A stretch of 64,000 nucleotides of DNA from an uncultured Anaerococcus sp. GTDB lineage: Bacteria; Bacillota; Clostridia; Tissierellales; Peptoniphilaceae. The DNA lies in assembly GCA_943914475.1 (NCBI GenBank), contig CALUCE010000007.1:1-64000 (forward strand), given 5' to 3'. A program made the position numbers and the translations under genes. A model generated the notes under the pieces. That model was not told the origin of the DNA, ran no database searches, and saw nothing but the letters and a program-made list of their open reading frames with translations. This document shows positions 44,293 to 53,824 of the stretch, piece by piece (position 1 is the stretch's first letter; each line of letters starts with the position of its first letter).

Positions 44293-44857
44293 AGGTCTTC
44301 CTTATTTCTTCAAGATTTGTATAGGTATCTATATCCCAAAGTTCGTTTACATCTTTTATAGTGACTTCGTTTTTCTCTTCACCCTTAACTAGAAGCATAC
44401 CACCCTCGTCATACTCTAGTCCTAGGAGTCCCTCCCTATATTGGGAAGGAAATATAACGGGAGCTCCCCTTCTTTTTTCTGTCCTTGGGTAGGTTATAGC
44501 TTCATTTTCCTCATAGGCTCCTATAAGTTTTTCTACAGTTTCTGCTGTCAATAGGGGTTGATCTGCTACAAAAAACATAAGGGCATTGTTCTTTTTGGCA
44601 TTTTTTACCCCAAGTTCTATAGAGGCTGATTTTCCTACTGTATTGTTATCATTGTAAATTGCTGTATAGCCTCGTTTTTCTGCTTCTTCTAAAAGCTCAT
44701 CATAGGATGATACAAGAATAATCTCATCAAAATCAACTTGATCCACCAAGTCATATACATATTGGTAAATTTTTTTACCCTTAAGGTCTAAAAGGAGCTT
44801 ATTTTTTCCCATTCTTTCTGATAAACCAGATGCCATAATTATCGCACTAATCTTCAT
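44285..44857 (-). CDS. mocA: Molybdenum cofactor cytidylyltransferase
   Basis: MocA/MobA-like nucleotidyltransferase of 190 residues; IIMASGLSERMGKNKLLLDL is the NTP-binding motif and VADQPLLTAE the metal site. It attaches CMP to the molybdenum cofactor, the form used by xanthine-dehydrogenase-type enzymes. It lies between yqeC and yqeB with overlaps on both sides. Confidence 0.88.
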   Translation of the reverse strand: MKISAIIMASGLSERMGKNKLLLDLKGKKIYQYVYDLVDQVDFDEIILVSSYDELLEEAEKRGYTAIYNDNNTVGKSASIELGVKNAKKNNALMFFVADQPLLTAETVEKLIGAYEENEAITYPRTEKRRGAPVIFPSQYREGLLGLEYDEGGMLLVKGEEKNEVTIKDVNELWDIDTYTNLEEIRKTYE

Positions 44858-45560
44858 AATATTCCTCCTTTAAGAGGGATCCACTTATATATCTTATTCC
44901 CTCTATATTTTTTCTAAGGTATTTTATAAGCTTATTTATCTCATACTTTTCTTCTTTGGAATCTACCTGGTTAAAAAAAACTATTTTTTCTCCCTTGAAA
45001 TCTCCAAAGGGACCAGGCTTATTTGTTATAAGTTTTAAAAAAACTTCTTTATCGACTAGCCCTTCTCCCACCAGGCTCTTAAAGTCTTCAAAATTATAGA
45101 TAAAATCTTCTTTTATTTTCCTGCCCAAAACCTTGGCTGAAAAAACACTGACTACTTTAGTACTTATATTATATATGACAGGCTCATAGGATTTCCACAT
45201 CTTTAGGGGTAAATTTCTACAGCCGTCTGCTTCTATCAAGATGTAATCAAAATCATCCTTGATTTTCTCAAGATCTTCTTCTAAAAGACCTCCAAGCTTA
45301 TTGCTTGTAGAATCTAAGTTTCCCATAGCTACAAGAACTTTTTTCTCCCTTGGCTTTTTATAGGAGTCAAAAGAGTCAAAAACATAGTCAATTTTAGGAT
45401 TTGTAGGTCTTAGAATTTTAGTAGAGGTGGTCATTAATACCCTTCCATCTTCCTTTAGTTCCTCTCCCAGCTTTTCCATAAGACTAGTTTTTCCGCCAGA
45501 GCCTGTTATTGAGATTATATCTTTCTTTTTTATCTTAAGTAATTTTTTTAAATCTTTCAT
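44847..45560 (-). CDS. yqeC: Selenium hydroxylase accessory protein YqeC
   Basis: Protein of 237 residues with a P-loop ITGSGGKTSLMEKL (Walker A) near residues 18-31 and ILIEADGCRNLPLK, the YqeC pattern. It is a putative NTPase that accompanies selenium-dependent molybdenum hydroxylases. It is first in the cofactor part of the locus and separated from the upstream hydroxylase by a terminator-like hairpin. Confidence 0.9.
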   Translation of the reverse strand: MKDLKKLLKIKKKDIISITGSGGKTSLMEKLGEELKEDGRVLMTTSTKILRPTNPKIDYVFDSFDSYKKPREKKVLVAMGNLDSTSNKLGGLLEEDLEKIKDDFDYILIEADGCRNLPLKMWKSYEPVIYNISTKVVSVFSAKVLGRKIKEDFIYNFEDFKSLVGEGLVDKEVFLKLITNKPGPFGDFKGEKIVFFNQVDSKEEKYEINKLIKYLRKNIEGIRYISGSLLKEEYYED

Positions 45561-45576
45561 AAGCTATCAAAAAATT

Positions 45577-45611
45577 GACTGTTGCAAACCTAGCCCAGGT
45601 CTGCACCAGTC
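45577..45611 (-). terminator. Intra-locus terminator or attenuator before yqeC
   Basis: On the minus strand a stem of three paired blocks (GACTG/CAGTC, TGCA/TGCA, ACCT/AGGT) is followed by AATTTTTT. It lies between the Se-dependent xanthine dehydrogenase and yqeC, with only 17 bases to the yqeC ATG. Confidence 0.7.
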
Positions 45612-45619
45612 ATTTATTT

Positions 45620-48241
45620 TTACTTTTTAAATTCTTTTTTTGGTTTGCTATAGAAGGTATCCTTCATTGGAAATTGTCTTCTTAACTTCCCATCTAGGGC
45701 ATAGTAGGCGCCTTGGACTGCAGGTGCTATAGGTATAGTAGCTATCTCTCCTATACCCTTGGCTCCATAGGCTATATCCAAAAGTTCATCTTTTTCTACT
45801 AGTATAGGATGTATTTCTGGTATATCCGGAGCCCTCCATAGACCCATGGTTCCATACTTGGCCTTTATTACTGAATCTTTTATCTTAAGATCTTCTGTAA
45901 GAGCATAGCCCAGTCCCATTACTATACCGCCTTCGATTTGTCCTTCTATGGTGGTTGGATTTACTGCCTTGCCTGAATCGTGGGCTGCATAGACATCTTT
46001 TACTTTTCCGTCCTCATCAAGGATAACTACATTGGTTGCAAAACCGTAGGCTATGTGAGAAACTGGATTTTCTTTTTTAGATCCTAGAGGATCTGTTGGG
46101 TCAAAGTATTCGTAGAAATATTCCTTACCTTCCAAGTCTTCTAGGCTGTGTTTTTCTAAGTCCTTGGCCAAGTCTTCTGCTGCTCTTCTTACAGCTTCAC
46201 CACTTATCATGGTTTGTCTTGATCCTGAAGTTGTTCCTGAATCAGGAGATGTTTCTGAGTTTGGTCTCATTATTACTATTTTATCATAAGCAAGGCCTGT
46301 TGCCTGTCCTGTTATTTGTAAAAGAACAGTTGCCACTCCTTGACCAATGCCTGAGGCTGCACAATAAACCTTGCATAGGCCATCTTCTATAAGAATCTTT
46401 GCCCTACCCTTGTCAGGAAGTCCAACACCTACACCAGCGTTTTTCATAGCACAGGCTATACCTGCCCTGTCCTTATTTGCTTCATAGATATCTTTTACAG
46501 CTTCTAGGGTTTCTACTAGGGCTGTTGAACAGTCGGCTATCTGTCCGTTAGGCAAAACTTGGCCTGGTCTTATGGCATTTCTGTATCTTATTTCCCAAGG
46601 AGAAATACCTACCTTTTCTGCGAGTAGGTTAATATTAGATTCCATGGCGAAGTTTGACTGACAAACTCCAAAACCTCTAAAGGCCCCTGCTGGCGGATTG
46701 TTTGTATAGTAACCATAGCCATGTATTTCTGTATTTTGATAATTGTATGGGCCAACCGAATGAGTACAAGCTCTTTCTAAAACCGGTCCACAAAGTGAAG
46801 CATAGGCTCCAGTATCAAAGTATATTTCTGCTTGCATGGCCTTAAAAATTCCATTTTCGTCACAGCCTATGGTAAAGGTGCCTTCCATATAGTGACGTTT
46901 TGGATGCCATCTTAAGGACTCATCCCTGGTCATCTTATGTTTTACAGGTCTTTTGTATAGGTAGGCTGCAAGTGCTGCAGGTGGTTGGACAGACATATCC
47001 TCTTTCCCACCAAAACCTCCACCTACATAAGGATTTTCAACCACTACTCTTTCTGGTGTATCTTCCCAACCAAACATAATAGCAAGCTCTTTTCTGGTAT
47101 CATAGACAGATTGGTCAGATGAGTAAACCTTTACCCCATCCTTATATGGCAGAGCCACACAGCATTCTGGTTCAAGATAAGCATGTTCTGAAAACGGTGT
47201 AGTATAAGTTTCTGTAACTACATATTTACATTCTTCCAAGGCTTTTTTTGCATCTCCACGGCTTACGTGTCTTTCTTGACAAAGATTGCCAGCAGAGTGA
47301 ACCTTAGGAGAGTTAGGATCCATGGCTTCTTTTATGGTTGAAACAGGCTTTAACTCTTCAAGTTCTACCCTTACTAATTTTTTTGCATTTTCTAGTATTT
47401 GAGGAGTCTCTGCCACTACAAAGCATAGGGCATCTCCAAGAGACCTAGTTTCTTCACCTTTTTTGATAAAGACATCCCAGTCTTGTTGGATATGGCCAAC
47501 CTTGTTGTTTGGAACATCTTCTGCAGTTAAAACTCCAAGAACTCCATCAAGTTTTAGGGCCTCACTATAGTCTATATCGATAAACTTTGCCCTAGGATAC
47601 TTGGTTCTGACACAAGACCCATAGACCATGCCTTCCATTTCTATGTCATCTGCATAGATTCCTGTTCCTTGAATTTTTTCCTTGGCATCAAGCCTATCTG
47701 CCCTAGAGCCTACCTTGGCTTCATATGCTTCATAGTATACATCCATCTCGCCTCTTAGGATGGCTGCTGCCATTAGGATACCTTCTACTATTTTTTTATA
47801 GCCTGTACAACGGCATATATTTCCCTTGATTCCTTTTCTTACTTCTTCTTCAGTAGGATTTGGGTTTTTCCTAATTACAGCAAGTCCGCTCATAACCATT
47901 CCCGGTATACAAAAACCACATTGGACAGCTCCTGCCTTGGTAAAGGCATAGGTAAAGGCTTCCTTTTCCTTGTCAGCCAATCCTTCATTGGTCAAAACTT
48001 CAGTATCTCCAAGCTTTGATAGTTTAACCACGCAAGATCTCTTGCTAGCATCTCCAACTAGGACTGTACAGGTACCGCACGCTCCTTGGGAACATCCGTC
48101 TTTTACCGAATGCATATGTAGGTCGTCTCTTAAAAATCTTAACAGACTCTTGTCCTCATAAGTTTCATAAATTTTTCCATTTACTTTTATATTTATAGGT
48201 TCTATATTTTCCTGTTTTTTTCCAATCAATATTTTATTCAT
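45620..48241 (-). CDS. Selenium-dependent xanthine dehydrogenase, fused
   Basis: Molybdenum hydroxylase of 873 residues fusing an N-terminal [2Fe-2S] domain (CSQGACGTCTVL; CGFCIPGMVMSG; CRCTGYKKI) to the molybdopterin domain (from about residue 190: YADDIEMEGMVYGS, PYVGGGFGGKED, GAFRGFGVCQSN, C-terminal GAKGIGEIATIP with the catalytic Glu). No FAD domain is present. This architecture and its neighbours yqeC/yqeB match the selenium-dependent xanthine dehydrogenase group, where selenium sits on the cofactor rather than as selenocysteine. It likely hydroxylates xanthine, urate-related purines or a breakdown product. Confidence 0.88.
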   Translation of the reverse strand: MNKILIGKKQENIEPINIKVNGKIYETYEDKSLLRFLRDDLHMHSVKDGCSQGACGTCTVLVGDASKRSCVVKLSKLGDTEVLTNEGLADKEKEAFTYAFTKAGAVQCGFCIPGMVMSGLAVIRKNPNPTEEEVRKGIKGNICRCTGYKKIVEGILMAAAILRGEMDVYYEAYEAKVGSRADRLDAKEKIQGTGIYADDIEMEGMVYGSCVRTKYPRAKFIDIDYSEALKLDGVLGVLTAEDVPNNKVGHIQQDWDVFIKKGEETRSLGDALCFVVAETPQILENAKKLVRVELEELKPVSTIKEAMDPNSPKVHSAGNLCQERHVSRGDAKKALEECKYVVTETYTTPFSEHAYLEPECCVALPYKDGVKVYSSDQSVYDTRKELAIMFGWEDTPERVVVENPYVGGGFGGKEDMSVQPPAALAAYLYKRPVKHKMTRDESLRWHPKRHYMEGTFTIGCDENGIFKAMQAEIYFDTGAYASLCGPVLERACTHSVGPYNYQNTEIHGYGYYTNNPPAGAFRGFGVCQSNFAMESNINLLAEKVGISPWEIRYRNAIRPGQVLPNGQIADCSTALVETLEAVKDIYEANKDRAGIACAMKNAGVGVGLPDKGRAKILIEDGLCKVYCAASGIGQGVATVLLQITGQATGLAYDKIVIMRPNSETSPDSGTTSGSRQTMISGEAVRRAAEDLAKDLEKHSLEDLEGKEYFYEYFDPTDPLGSKKENPVSHIAYGFATNVVILDEDGKVKDVYAAHDSGKAVNPTTIEGQIEGGIVMGLGYALTEDLKIKDSVIKAKYGTMGLWRAPDIPEIHPILVEKDELLDIAYGAKGIGEIATIPIAPAVQGAYYALDGKLRRQFPMKDTFYSKPKKEFKK

Positions 48242-48254
48242 AATACACTACTTT

Positions 48255-49616
48255 CTATAGTTTTCTTGGTATAAATTTTCCTCTTCCCTTTTCTGCCTTA
48301 AAGGAATTTTCATAAAGGATAATTTCACCTCTGGCTATAACTGTATTTATCTTAACCTTGCTTTGATAACTCTCATAGCTAGTGTAGTCACAGTTTGAAT
48401 GTCTGTTTTTTTCACTAATTACGTAGGGCTCTTCTTTTAAAATTACTATATCTGCATCTGAGCCTACTTTTATGGCTCCTTTTTTTGGATATAGGCCAAA
48501 AATCTTACTAGGATTTGTAGCTAGTAAGTTTACTATGTGATCTAAGCTTATATTTCTTTTTAGGGCTTCACTTATTACAAGTTCCAGTCTTTCTTCAACT
48601 CCTGGAGCTCCACCAGGACAGGTAAGAAAATTATCCTTGTGGGGTAATTTATCTTTCTTGTAGTTAAAAGGACAATGGTCAGTAGCAATTACATCAACAT
48701 CTCCATCTTTTATTCCTTGCCACAAAGCCTGTCTATCTTCACTTTTTCTAAGTGGAGGTGCCATAATGTATTTTATTCCGTCATCTTGCCTGTATTTTTC
48801 TTCATCTAAGGTCAAATACTGGGTACAAGTTTCACAAAATAGGTTTTTTACCCCACGTTTGCGAGCAGCCTTTATTTCTTCTAGGCCTAGCTTGCTAGAG
48901 GTGTGAACTATATATAGTTCTGGATAGCCCGCCATTTGACTTAGGTAAATAAGCCTATTAATAGCTTCTGCTTCGGTTTCTGCAGGTCTGGTCTTGGCGT
49001 GATAAATTGGAGAAAGATTTCCCTCATCCTCTGCTTCCTTACGAAGCTCTTCTATGGCCTTATCATTTTCACAGTGAACACAGACTATAGTTCCAGTTTC
49101 CTTGGCTTTTTTTAGGACCCTTAGCATTTGACCATCGTCAAGTTTCCCACTATAAGTTGTATAAATTTTTACAGAGACTATGCCATCAACATAAAGGCCT
49201 TTTATTTGATCAAGTAAGTCGTCATTTAATTCATAAAGGGCTCCATGAAAGGAGTAGTCGATAACAGCTTTTCCATCAGCTAAATCGTGGTAGTGGTCAA
49301 TCATAGACCTAAGACTTGCGCCTTTTTCCAAGGCTCCAATATGGTCAACTATGGTTGTAGTTCCGCCGTGGGCTGCTGCCACAGTTCCCGTATAAAAATC
49401 ATCCACTGCTACATAAGCACCCAAATCTAAGTTCATATGGGTGTGGACATCAACTCCTCCTGGAAGTACAAATTTTCCCTTGGCATTAAGGACTTTGTCA
49501 GACTCTTTGTCTATAGAGTCTTTTATTTCTATTATTTTTTCATCTTCTATTAGGAGGTCTTTTCTTTTTATTCCTTCTTCCATGACAAGACTTCCATTTT
49601 TGATTAGTATTTTCAT
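48255..49616 (-). CDS. hydA: Dihydropyrimidinase/hydantoinase
   Basis: Cyclic amidohydrolase of 453 residues. The metal motif VDVHTH gives His58 and His60, Lys150 in SVKIYTTYSG is the expected carbamylated lysine, and ATDHCPFNY holds the catalytic Asp region. It opens hydantoin- or dihydropyrimidine-type rings. It lies 13 bases before the fused hydroxylase and 172 bases after the three-subunit one, so ring opening of a purine-derived imidazolone or hydantoin fits its job. Confidence 0.93.
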   Translation of the reverse strand: MKILIKNGSLVMEEGIKRKDLLIEDEKIIEIKDSIDKESDKVLNAKGKFVLPGGVDVHTHMNLDLGAYVAVDDFYTGTVAAAHGGTTTIVDHIGALEKGASLRSMIDHYHDLADGKAVIDYSFHGALYELNDDLLDQIKGLYVDGIVSVKIYTTYSGKLDDGQMLRVLKKAKETGTIVCVHCENDKAIEELRKEAEDEGNLSPIYHAKTRPAETEAEAINRLIYLSQMAGYPELYIVHTSSKLGLEEIKAARKRGVKNLFCETCTQYLTLDEEKYRQDDGIKYIMAPPLRKSEDRQALWQGIKDGDVDVIATDHCPFNYKKDKLPHKDNFLTCPGGAPGVEERLELVISEALKRNISLDHIVNLLATNPSKIFGLYPKKGAIKVGSDADIVILKEEPYVISEKNRHSNCDYTSYESYQSKVKINTVIARGEIILYENSFKAEKGRGKFIPRKL

Positions 49617-49747
49617 TTTCCACTTCCTTAAAGCCTAAAAAAACCTTTTCTTATTTTTAAACAATTTATCTAACATACTACACATTATTAAAGTATATTC
49701 CTATATTATATATTAAATAGATACCCTTTTATTAATTTTTTAGACAT

Positions 49748-49779
49748 GGCTTGCAAAATCATATCAGATCTTGCAAGCC
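49748..49779. terminator. Hairpin after the three-subunit dehydrogenase
   Basis: GGCTTGCAA and TTGCAAGCC form a perfect 9-bp stem 10 bases after the small-subunit stop. T-tracts are weak, so termination may be partial. The remaining sequence up to hydA is AT-rich and unremarkable. Confidence 0.55.
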
Positions 49780-49788
49780 TATCTTAAC

Positions 49789-50388
49789 TTACATGTAATC
49801 TTTTTTATTCTCTTCGGTAATTCTATTTACCTTGTGTTCTTCTACTGGTTCAAAGCCATTGGCTTGGTTGTTAGCTTTTTGTACAGCTAAAAGTATATTT
49901 TCATAACCTGTACACCTACACATATTGTTGGCAAGTTCTTTTCTAAGCTCATCTATGGTGTAGTACTTACCCCTTGATATAACTTGACTTGCTGCAACTA
50001 TAAAACCTGGTGTACAAAAACCACATTGGACAGCTGCTTCATAAACAAAAGCTTGTTGAACCAAGGATAGTGATCCATCCTTTAGGGTTAGGCCTTCAGT
50101 TGTCCAAATATCCTTACCTTCTGCCCATATAGCAAGGTAGATACAGGAATTAAAAACTTCTCCATTTATGATCACTGAACAAGCACCACATTCTCCGACT
50201 TCACATCCTTTTTTTACAGATGTAAGAGAGAAGTCATTTCTTAAAAAGTCTGTGAGTGATGCTCTCATATCAACCATTTTTGCTACAGGAACTCCGTTAA
50301 CCCTGCACTTTACAAACTTGTATTGGGGTTCATAGTGTAGGACTGGTTCTTCTCTTTTTCCAAAAGGACCGTATTCGCTATTATGCAT
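49789..50388 (-). CDS. Xanthine dehydrogenase [2Fe-2S] subunit
   Basis: Iron-sulfur subunit of 199 residues with the plant-type cluster motif CEVGECGACSVI and the second cluster motifs CGFCTPG and CRCTGYENI. It has N- and C-terminal extensions of about 25 residues compared with the usual 155-170. It passes electrons from the molybdenum subunit to the FAD subunit. Overlaps the FAD gene by 8 bases. Confidence 0.93.
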   Translation of the reverse strand: MHNSEYGPFGKREEPVLHYEPQYKFVKCRVNGVPVAKMVDMRASLTDFLRNDFSLTSVKKGCEVGECGACSVIINGEVFNSCIYLAIWAEGKDIWTTEGLTLKDGSLSLVQQAFVYEAAVQCGFCTPGFIVAASQVISRGKYYTIDELRKELANNMCRCTGYENILLAVQKANNQANGFEPVEEHKVNRITEENKKDYM

Positions 50389-51265
50389 GGTGGCCTCCTT
50401 TGTGCTTTTCGTCTATATTTTCTAGACATCTTCTAGTAATTTCAAATAGGATTTGTCTTCTTAAAGCCTTTGATGCTCTCCAAGAATCACGAGGAGATAG
50501 CTCTTTTAAGACATTTTTTGCAAATTCATTGATAGCTTCTTTGGTAAGTTCCTTACCCTTTAGGTTCTTTTCAGCTTCAAATACCCTTAAAGGTACAGGT
50601 CCTGCTACCCCATAGGCTGCTCTTACATCTTCTACTATATTTCCTTCTTTAAACTTTAGGGAAATAGAACAAGATGAAGTTGCTATATCCATGGCATTTC
50701 TCATGGCATATTTATAATAGTGTCCATAGTAGCCTTCGTAAGATTCTTTAGGGATTCTAAGGCTGGTCATTATCTCTGTTGGGCTTAAATCAACCCTACC
50801 AAAGCCTAGGTAGAAGTCTTTGATTGGGATTTCTCTTTTTCCCTCTTCTCCTTCAAGTTCGATTATGGCATCATAGGCAAAAATAGTGGTTGCAGAATCT
50901 GCAGAAGGTACTCCGTTACAAACATTGCCTCCGATTGATGCTATATTTCTAAGTTGAGGTCCACCTGCTGTATCTACTGCTTCTCCAAGGGTTGGGCAGT
51001 ATTTTTGTACAAGCTCATTCTCAGTTACATGACTAAAGGATGTTAATGCTCCTATCCTTAAGTCTCCATTTTCCAATAAACTTACTCCCCTTAACTCATC
51101 ACAAAGATAGATGGATATAAGTTCGGAACCTGCAAGTTTTCCTTCCCTAATTTTAATTAAAACATCAGAACCTCCACCAATAAATTTAGCTTCTGGGTGT
51201 TCTTTTTTTAACTTTATAGCTTCTTCTATAGTATAAGCTTCATATATGGCTTTTATATCATACAT
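50381..51265 (-). CDS. Xanthine dehydrogenase FAD-binding subunit
   Basis: Medium subunit of 294 residues; the FAD-binding motifs are KFIGGGSDVLIKIREG and RNIASIGGNVCNGVPSAD, and the C-terminal CO-dehydrogenase flavoprotein domain follows. It begins 1 base after the large-subunit gene and is in a standard large-medium-small order. Confidence 0.93.
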   Translation of the reverse strand: MYDIKAIYEAYTIEEAIKLKKEHPEAKFIGGGSDVLIKIREGKLAGSELISIYLCDELRGVSLLENGDLRIGALTSFSHVTENELVQKYCPTLGEAVDTAGGPQLRNIASIGGNVCNGVPSADSATTIFAYDAIIELEGEEGKREIPIKDFYLGFGRVDLSPTEIMTSLRIPKESYEGYYGHYYKYAMRNAMDIATSSCSISLKFKEGNIVEDVRAAYGVAGPVPLRVFEAEKNLKGKELTKEAINEFAKNVLKELSPRDSWRASKALRRQILFEITRRCLENIDEKHKGGHHA

Positions 51266-51266
51266 A

Positions 51267-53570
51267 TTATTCCACCTCTTCTAGATCATTATCGATAAGT
51301 CCTGCTTCTTTAAATAATGGGAACAAGACATGGGGTGTCATAGGAGCCTTGTCCACCGCTACTCCAGTTGCATTTAAAATAGCATTTCTAATGGCTGGGG
51401 CAGGTGAACATGTTGGTGGTTCTCCCAAGGATTTTGTATTAAATGGTGATGTTGGCTCTGGGTTTTCTATAAAGTAAACTTCAAAGTCTGGATGGTCCAT
51501 GGTTGTGGAAAGTTTGTAGTCAAGGAGGTTTCCATTTAGGATCATTCCTTTGTCATCGTGTTTCATCTCTTCTGAAAGAGCAAATCCTACAGCCATTGAC
51601 ATACCACCATGAACTTGAGCTTCTGCTAGCCTTGGGTTGATAAGTTTACCGCAGTCATGGACATTTACTAGTCTTAGAATTTTAACCTTGCCTAGGTTGA
51701 TATCTACTTCTACTTCGGCAAAGGAGCATCCAAAGGAATAAGCGTTACTCCTAATAGTGTAGGTTGATTCTGCACTCAAGTGTTCACTATCCTTGGCGTC
51801 ATAAAGGGCAGTAGATGCTAATTCATCCATTTCTATTACAACCCTACCGTCAACTTTTCTTATAACCTTACCATCTATCAAGTCTAGATTTTGAGGAGCC
51901 ATTTCCTTAATTTTTCCGGCTCTTTCTAATATTTTCTCTCTCAAAATATTGGCTGTCTTGGTAATAGCAAAGCTTGCCATATAGGTTTGTCTTGAAGCAT
52001 AGGCTCCAGTACCAAATGGTGTTACATCTGTATCTTGTTGGCTTACTACATGGACTGAATCAAGTGGAATACCAAGAGCATCAGCCGTCATTTGAGCAAA
52101 GGCTGTATCTCCACCTTGGCCGATTTCAGTTTCTCCTAGTTGAACTTGGATAGATCCATCTTGGTTTACTATCATCCTACATGAAGAGCTTTCTAGAGAT
52201 ATTGGGTAAACTCCTGTGTTGTACCAGAAGGTTGCTGCACCTATACCCCTTCTTATAGAACCTGTTTGGTTTTTGTAGTCTTCTCGTTTTTTATTGTAAT
52301 CTGTAACTTTTTTACCTACAGATAAACATTCTCTAAAGGTATCGTAATAGTTTTCATTGTGTGAAAAACCATCTACATAGCCTTGTGGCATAATGTATTT
52401 CATCCTATATTCTAAAGGATCCATACCTATAGCCTTGGCTACATCTTCTATGTGACATTCTCCTGCAAACATGGCTTGAGGTATACCATAACCTCTCATA
52501 GCACCTGATACAGGAAGATTGGTGTAGATGGTGTAGGAATCTGCTTCAACATTATCGCAAGGGTATTGTTGGTGGAAGCAGTTCATAGCCTTGGCAGCTA
52601 TAGAGTGACCATGGGATGCATAGCCACCATTTCCAGCAAAGACTTCTATCTTTCTAGCTGCAAAAGATCCATCTTCTCTAACATAGGATATTATATGTAT
52701 TTTCATTGGGTTACGAGTTCTAGTAGATACGAATGTTTCTTCCCTTGAAGTATTTAAAACTACTGGATGTCCCCCAACTTGGGTTGTGAGGTAGGCTCCC
52801 AAAGGCTCATAAAGAGCATCTTGCTTGTTACCAAAGCCTCCCCCTATGTATGGTTTTATTACTCTTATTTTTCCCCATGGTAGACCAAGAGCTTGGCCAC
52901 AAACACGTCTTACTATGTGAGGTAATTGGGTAGATGCTACTACTACAATTTTTCCTGCTTCTTCATAGGAATAAACAATTCCATTTTCTATGTGGGCGTG
53001 TTGTACCATTGGTGTCTCATACCAACCCTCAACCTTGGTTAGGCCTTCTTCCTTGATAGCTTTCTTATAGTCTCCCCTGTAGTTTGTTGTGTGGGCTAGG
53101 ATATTGTTAGGGCTATCTTCATGGATTAAAACTTCTGTTCCCTTCATTGATTCAAAAGGATCAAAAACAGCCTCATATTCTTCATACTCTACTTTAATGA
53201 GAGCTAAGGCTTGGTTACAAATAACCTCATCTTGGGCTATAACTACTGCTATATCATCCCCATAATATCTAACATGGGTATTTAATAATCTCCTGTCGGC
53301 CTTGTCTTGGTGGGCTTCATCCATGGACCAAGGGTGGCCAGCAGTAGGAAAACACCATTCTGGCACATCAAAACAAGTAATTACTTTGATTACTCCTTCG
53401 AGTTTTTCTGCTTCAGATGTATCTATTGAAATTACTTTTCCATGTGCTATGGTAGAGTGTAAAATTTTTGCTACATATGCATTAGGCGAAACCATATCTT
53501 CTGTGTACTTGGCCCTGCCAGTTACCTTGTCATATGCATCAACTCTGTCAACGTTCTTTCCAACGTACAT
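51267..53570 (-). CDS. xdhA: Xanthine dehydrogenase molybdenum subunit
   Basis: Large subunit of 767 residues from ATG 53570, which has AGGAGG 6 bases upstream (53577-53582) and gives the family N-terminus MYVGKNVDRVDAYDKVTGRA; a TTG at 53612 is not needed. Moco motifs include PYIGGGFGNKQD, SGAMRGYGIPQAMFA, GETEIGQGGDTAFAQ and the C-terminal KSLGEPPTCSPAPAI with the catalytic Glu. Hydroxylates hypoxanthine/xanthine-type purines. First gene of a subcluster with its own likely promoter. Confidence 0.93.
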   Translation of the reverse strand: MYVGKNVDRVDAYDKVTGRAKYTEDMVSPNAYVAKILHSTIAHGKVISIDTSEAEKLEGVIKVITCFDVPEWCFPTAGHPWSMDEAHQDKADRRLLNTHVRYYGDDIAVVIAQDEVICNQALALIKVEYEEYEAVFDPFESMKGTEVLIHEDSPNNILAHTTNYRGDYKKAIKEEGLTKVEGWYETPMVQHAHIENGIVYSYEEAGKIVVVASTQLPHIVRRVCGQALGLPWGKIRVIKPYIGGGFGNKQDALYEPLGAYLTTQVGGHPVVLNTSREETFVSTRTRNPMKIHIISYVREDGSFAARKIEVFAGNGGYASHGHSIAAKAMNCFHQQYPCDNVEADSYTIYTNLPVSGAMRGYGIPQAMFAGECHIEDVAKAIGMDPLEYRMKYIMPQGYVDGFSHNENYYDTFRECLSVGKKVTDYNKKREDYKNQTGSIRRGIGAATFWYNTGVYPISLESSSCRMIVNQDGSIQVQLGETEIGQGGDTAFAQMTADALGIPLDSVHVVSQQDTDVTPFGTGAYASRQTYMASFAITKTANILREKILERAGKIKEMAPQNLDLIDGKVIRKVDGRVVIEMDELASTALYDAKDSEHLSAESTYTIRSNAYSFGCSFAEVEVDINLGKVKILRLVNVHDCGKLINPRLAEAQVHGGMSMAVGFALSEEMKHDDKGMILNGNLLDYKLSTTMDHPDFEVYFIENPEPTSPFNTKSLGEPPTCSPAPAIRNAILNATGVAVDKAPMTPHVLFPLFKEAGLIDNDLEEVE

Positions 53571-53719
53571 AGTTAACCTCCTGTCATTTTTTAAGTTAAC
53601 CTTATTTATCAAACTTAAAAGAAATCACATTGATATTTAATATATCAGAAAAGATTTTTTTATTATGGGCACTTACCCATTTTACTTAAAAAGTATACAT
53701 TTCTTAGTTTATATGATAA

Positions 53720-53731
53720 CACTAAATAGTG
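53720..53731. promoter_or_regulatory. Palindrome in xdhA upstream region
   Basis: CACTAAATAGTG, a perfect 12-base palindrome, lies about 150 bases upstream of xdhA. On the minus strand a TTGATT box precedes it and TATCAT follows it, so it may be an operator within a promoter. A 5-bp hairpin (53665-53680) lies closer to the gene. Confidence 0.35.
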
Positions 53732-53824
53732 AAAATCAAAAGAATGTTTAATAACTAATATGTATAGCTTTTTGCTTATTAATAAGTAAGTTTGATCTTT
53801 AGAACTTAAAATTCTCTAAATAAA

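Noticed and set aside
45620..48241. Selenocysteine in the Se-dependent xanthine dehydrogenase
   Set aside because: The frame has no in-frame TGA; selenium in this group is thought to be a labile ligand on the cofactor, not an amino acid.
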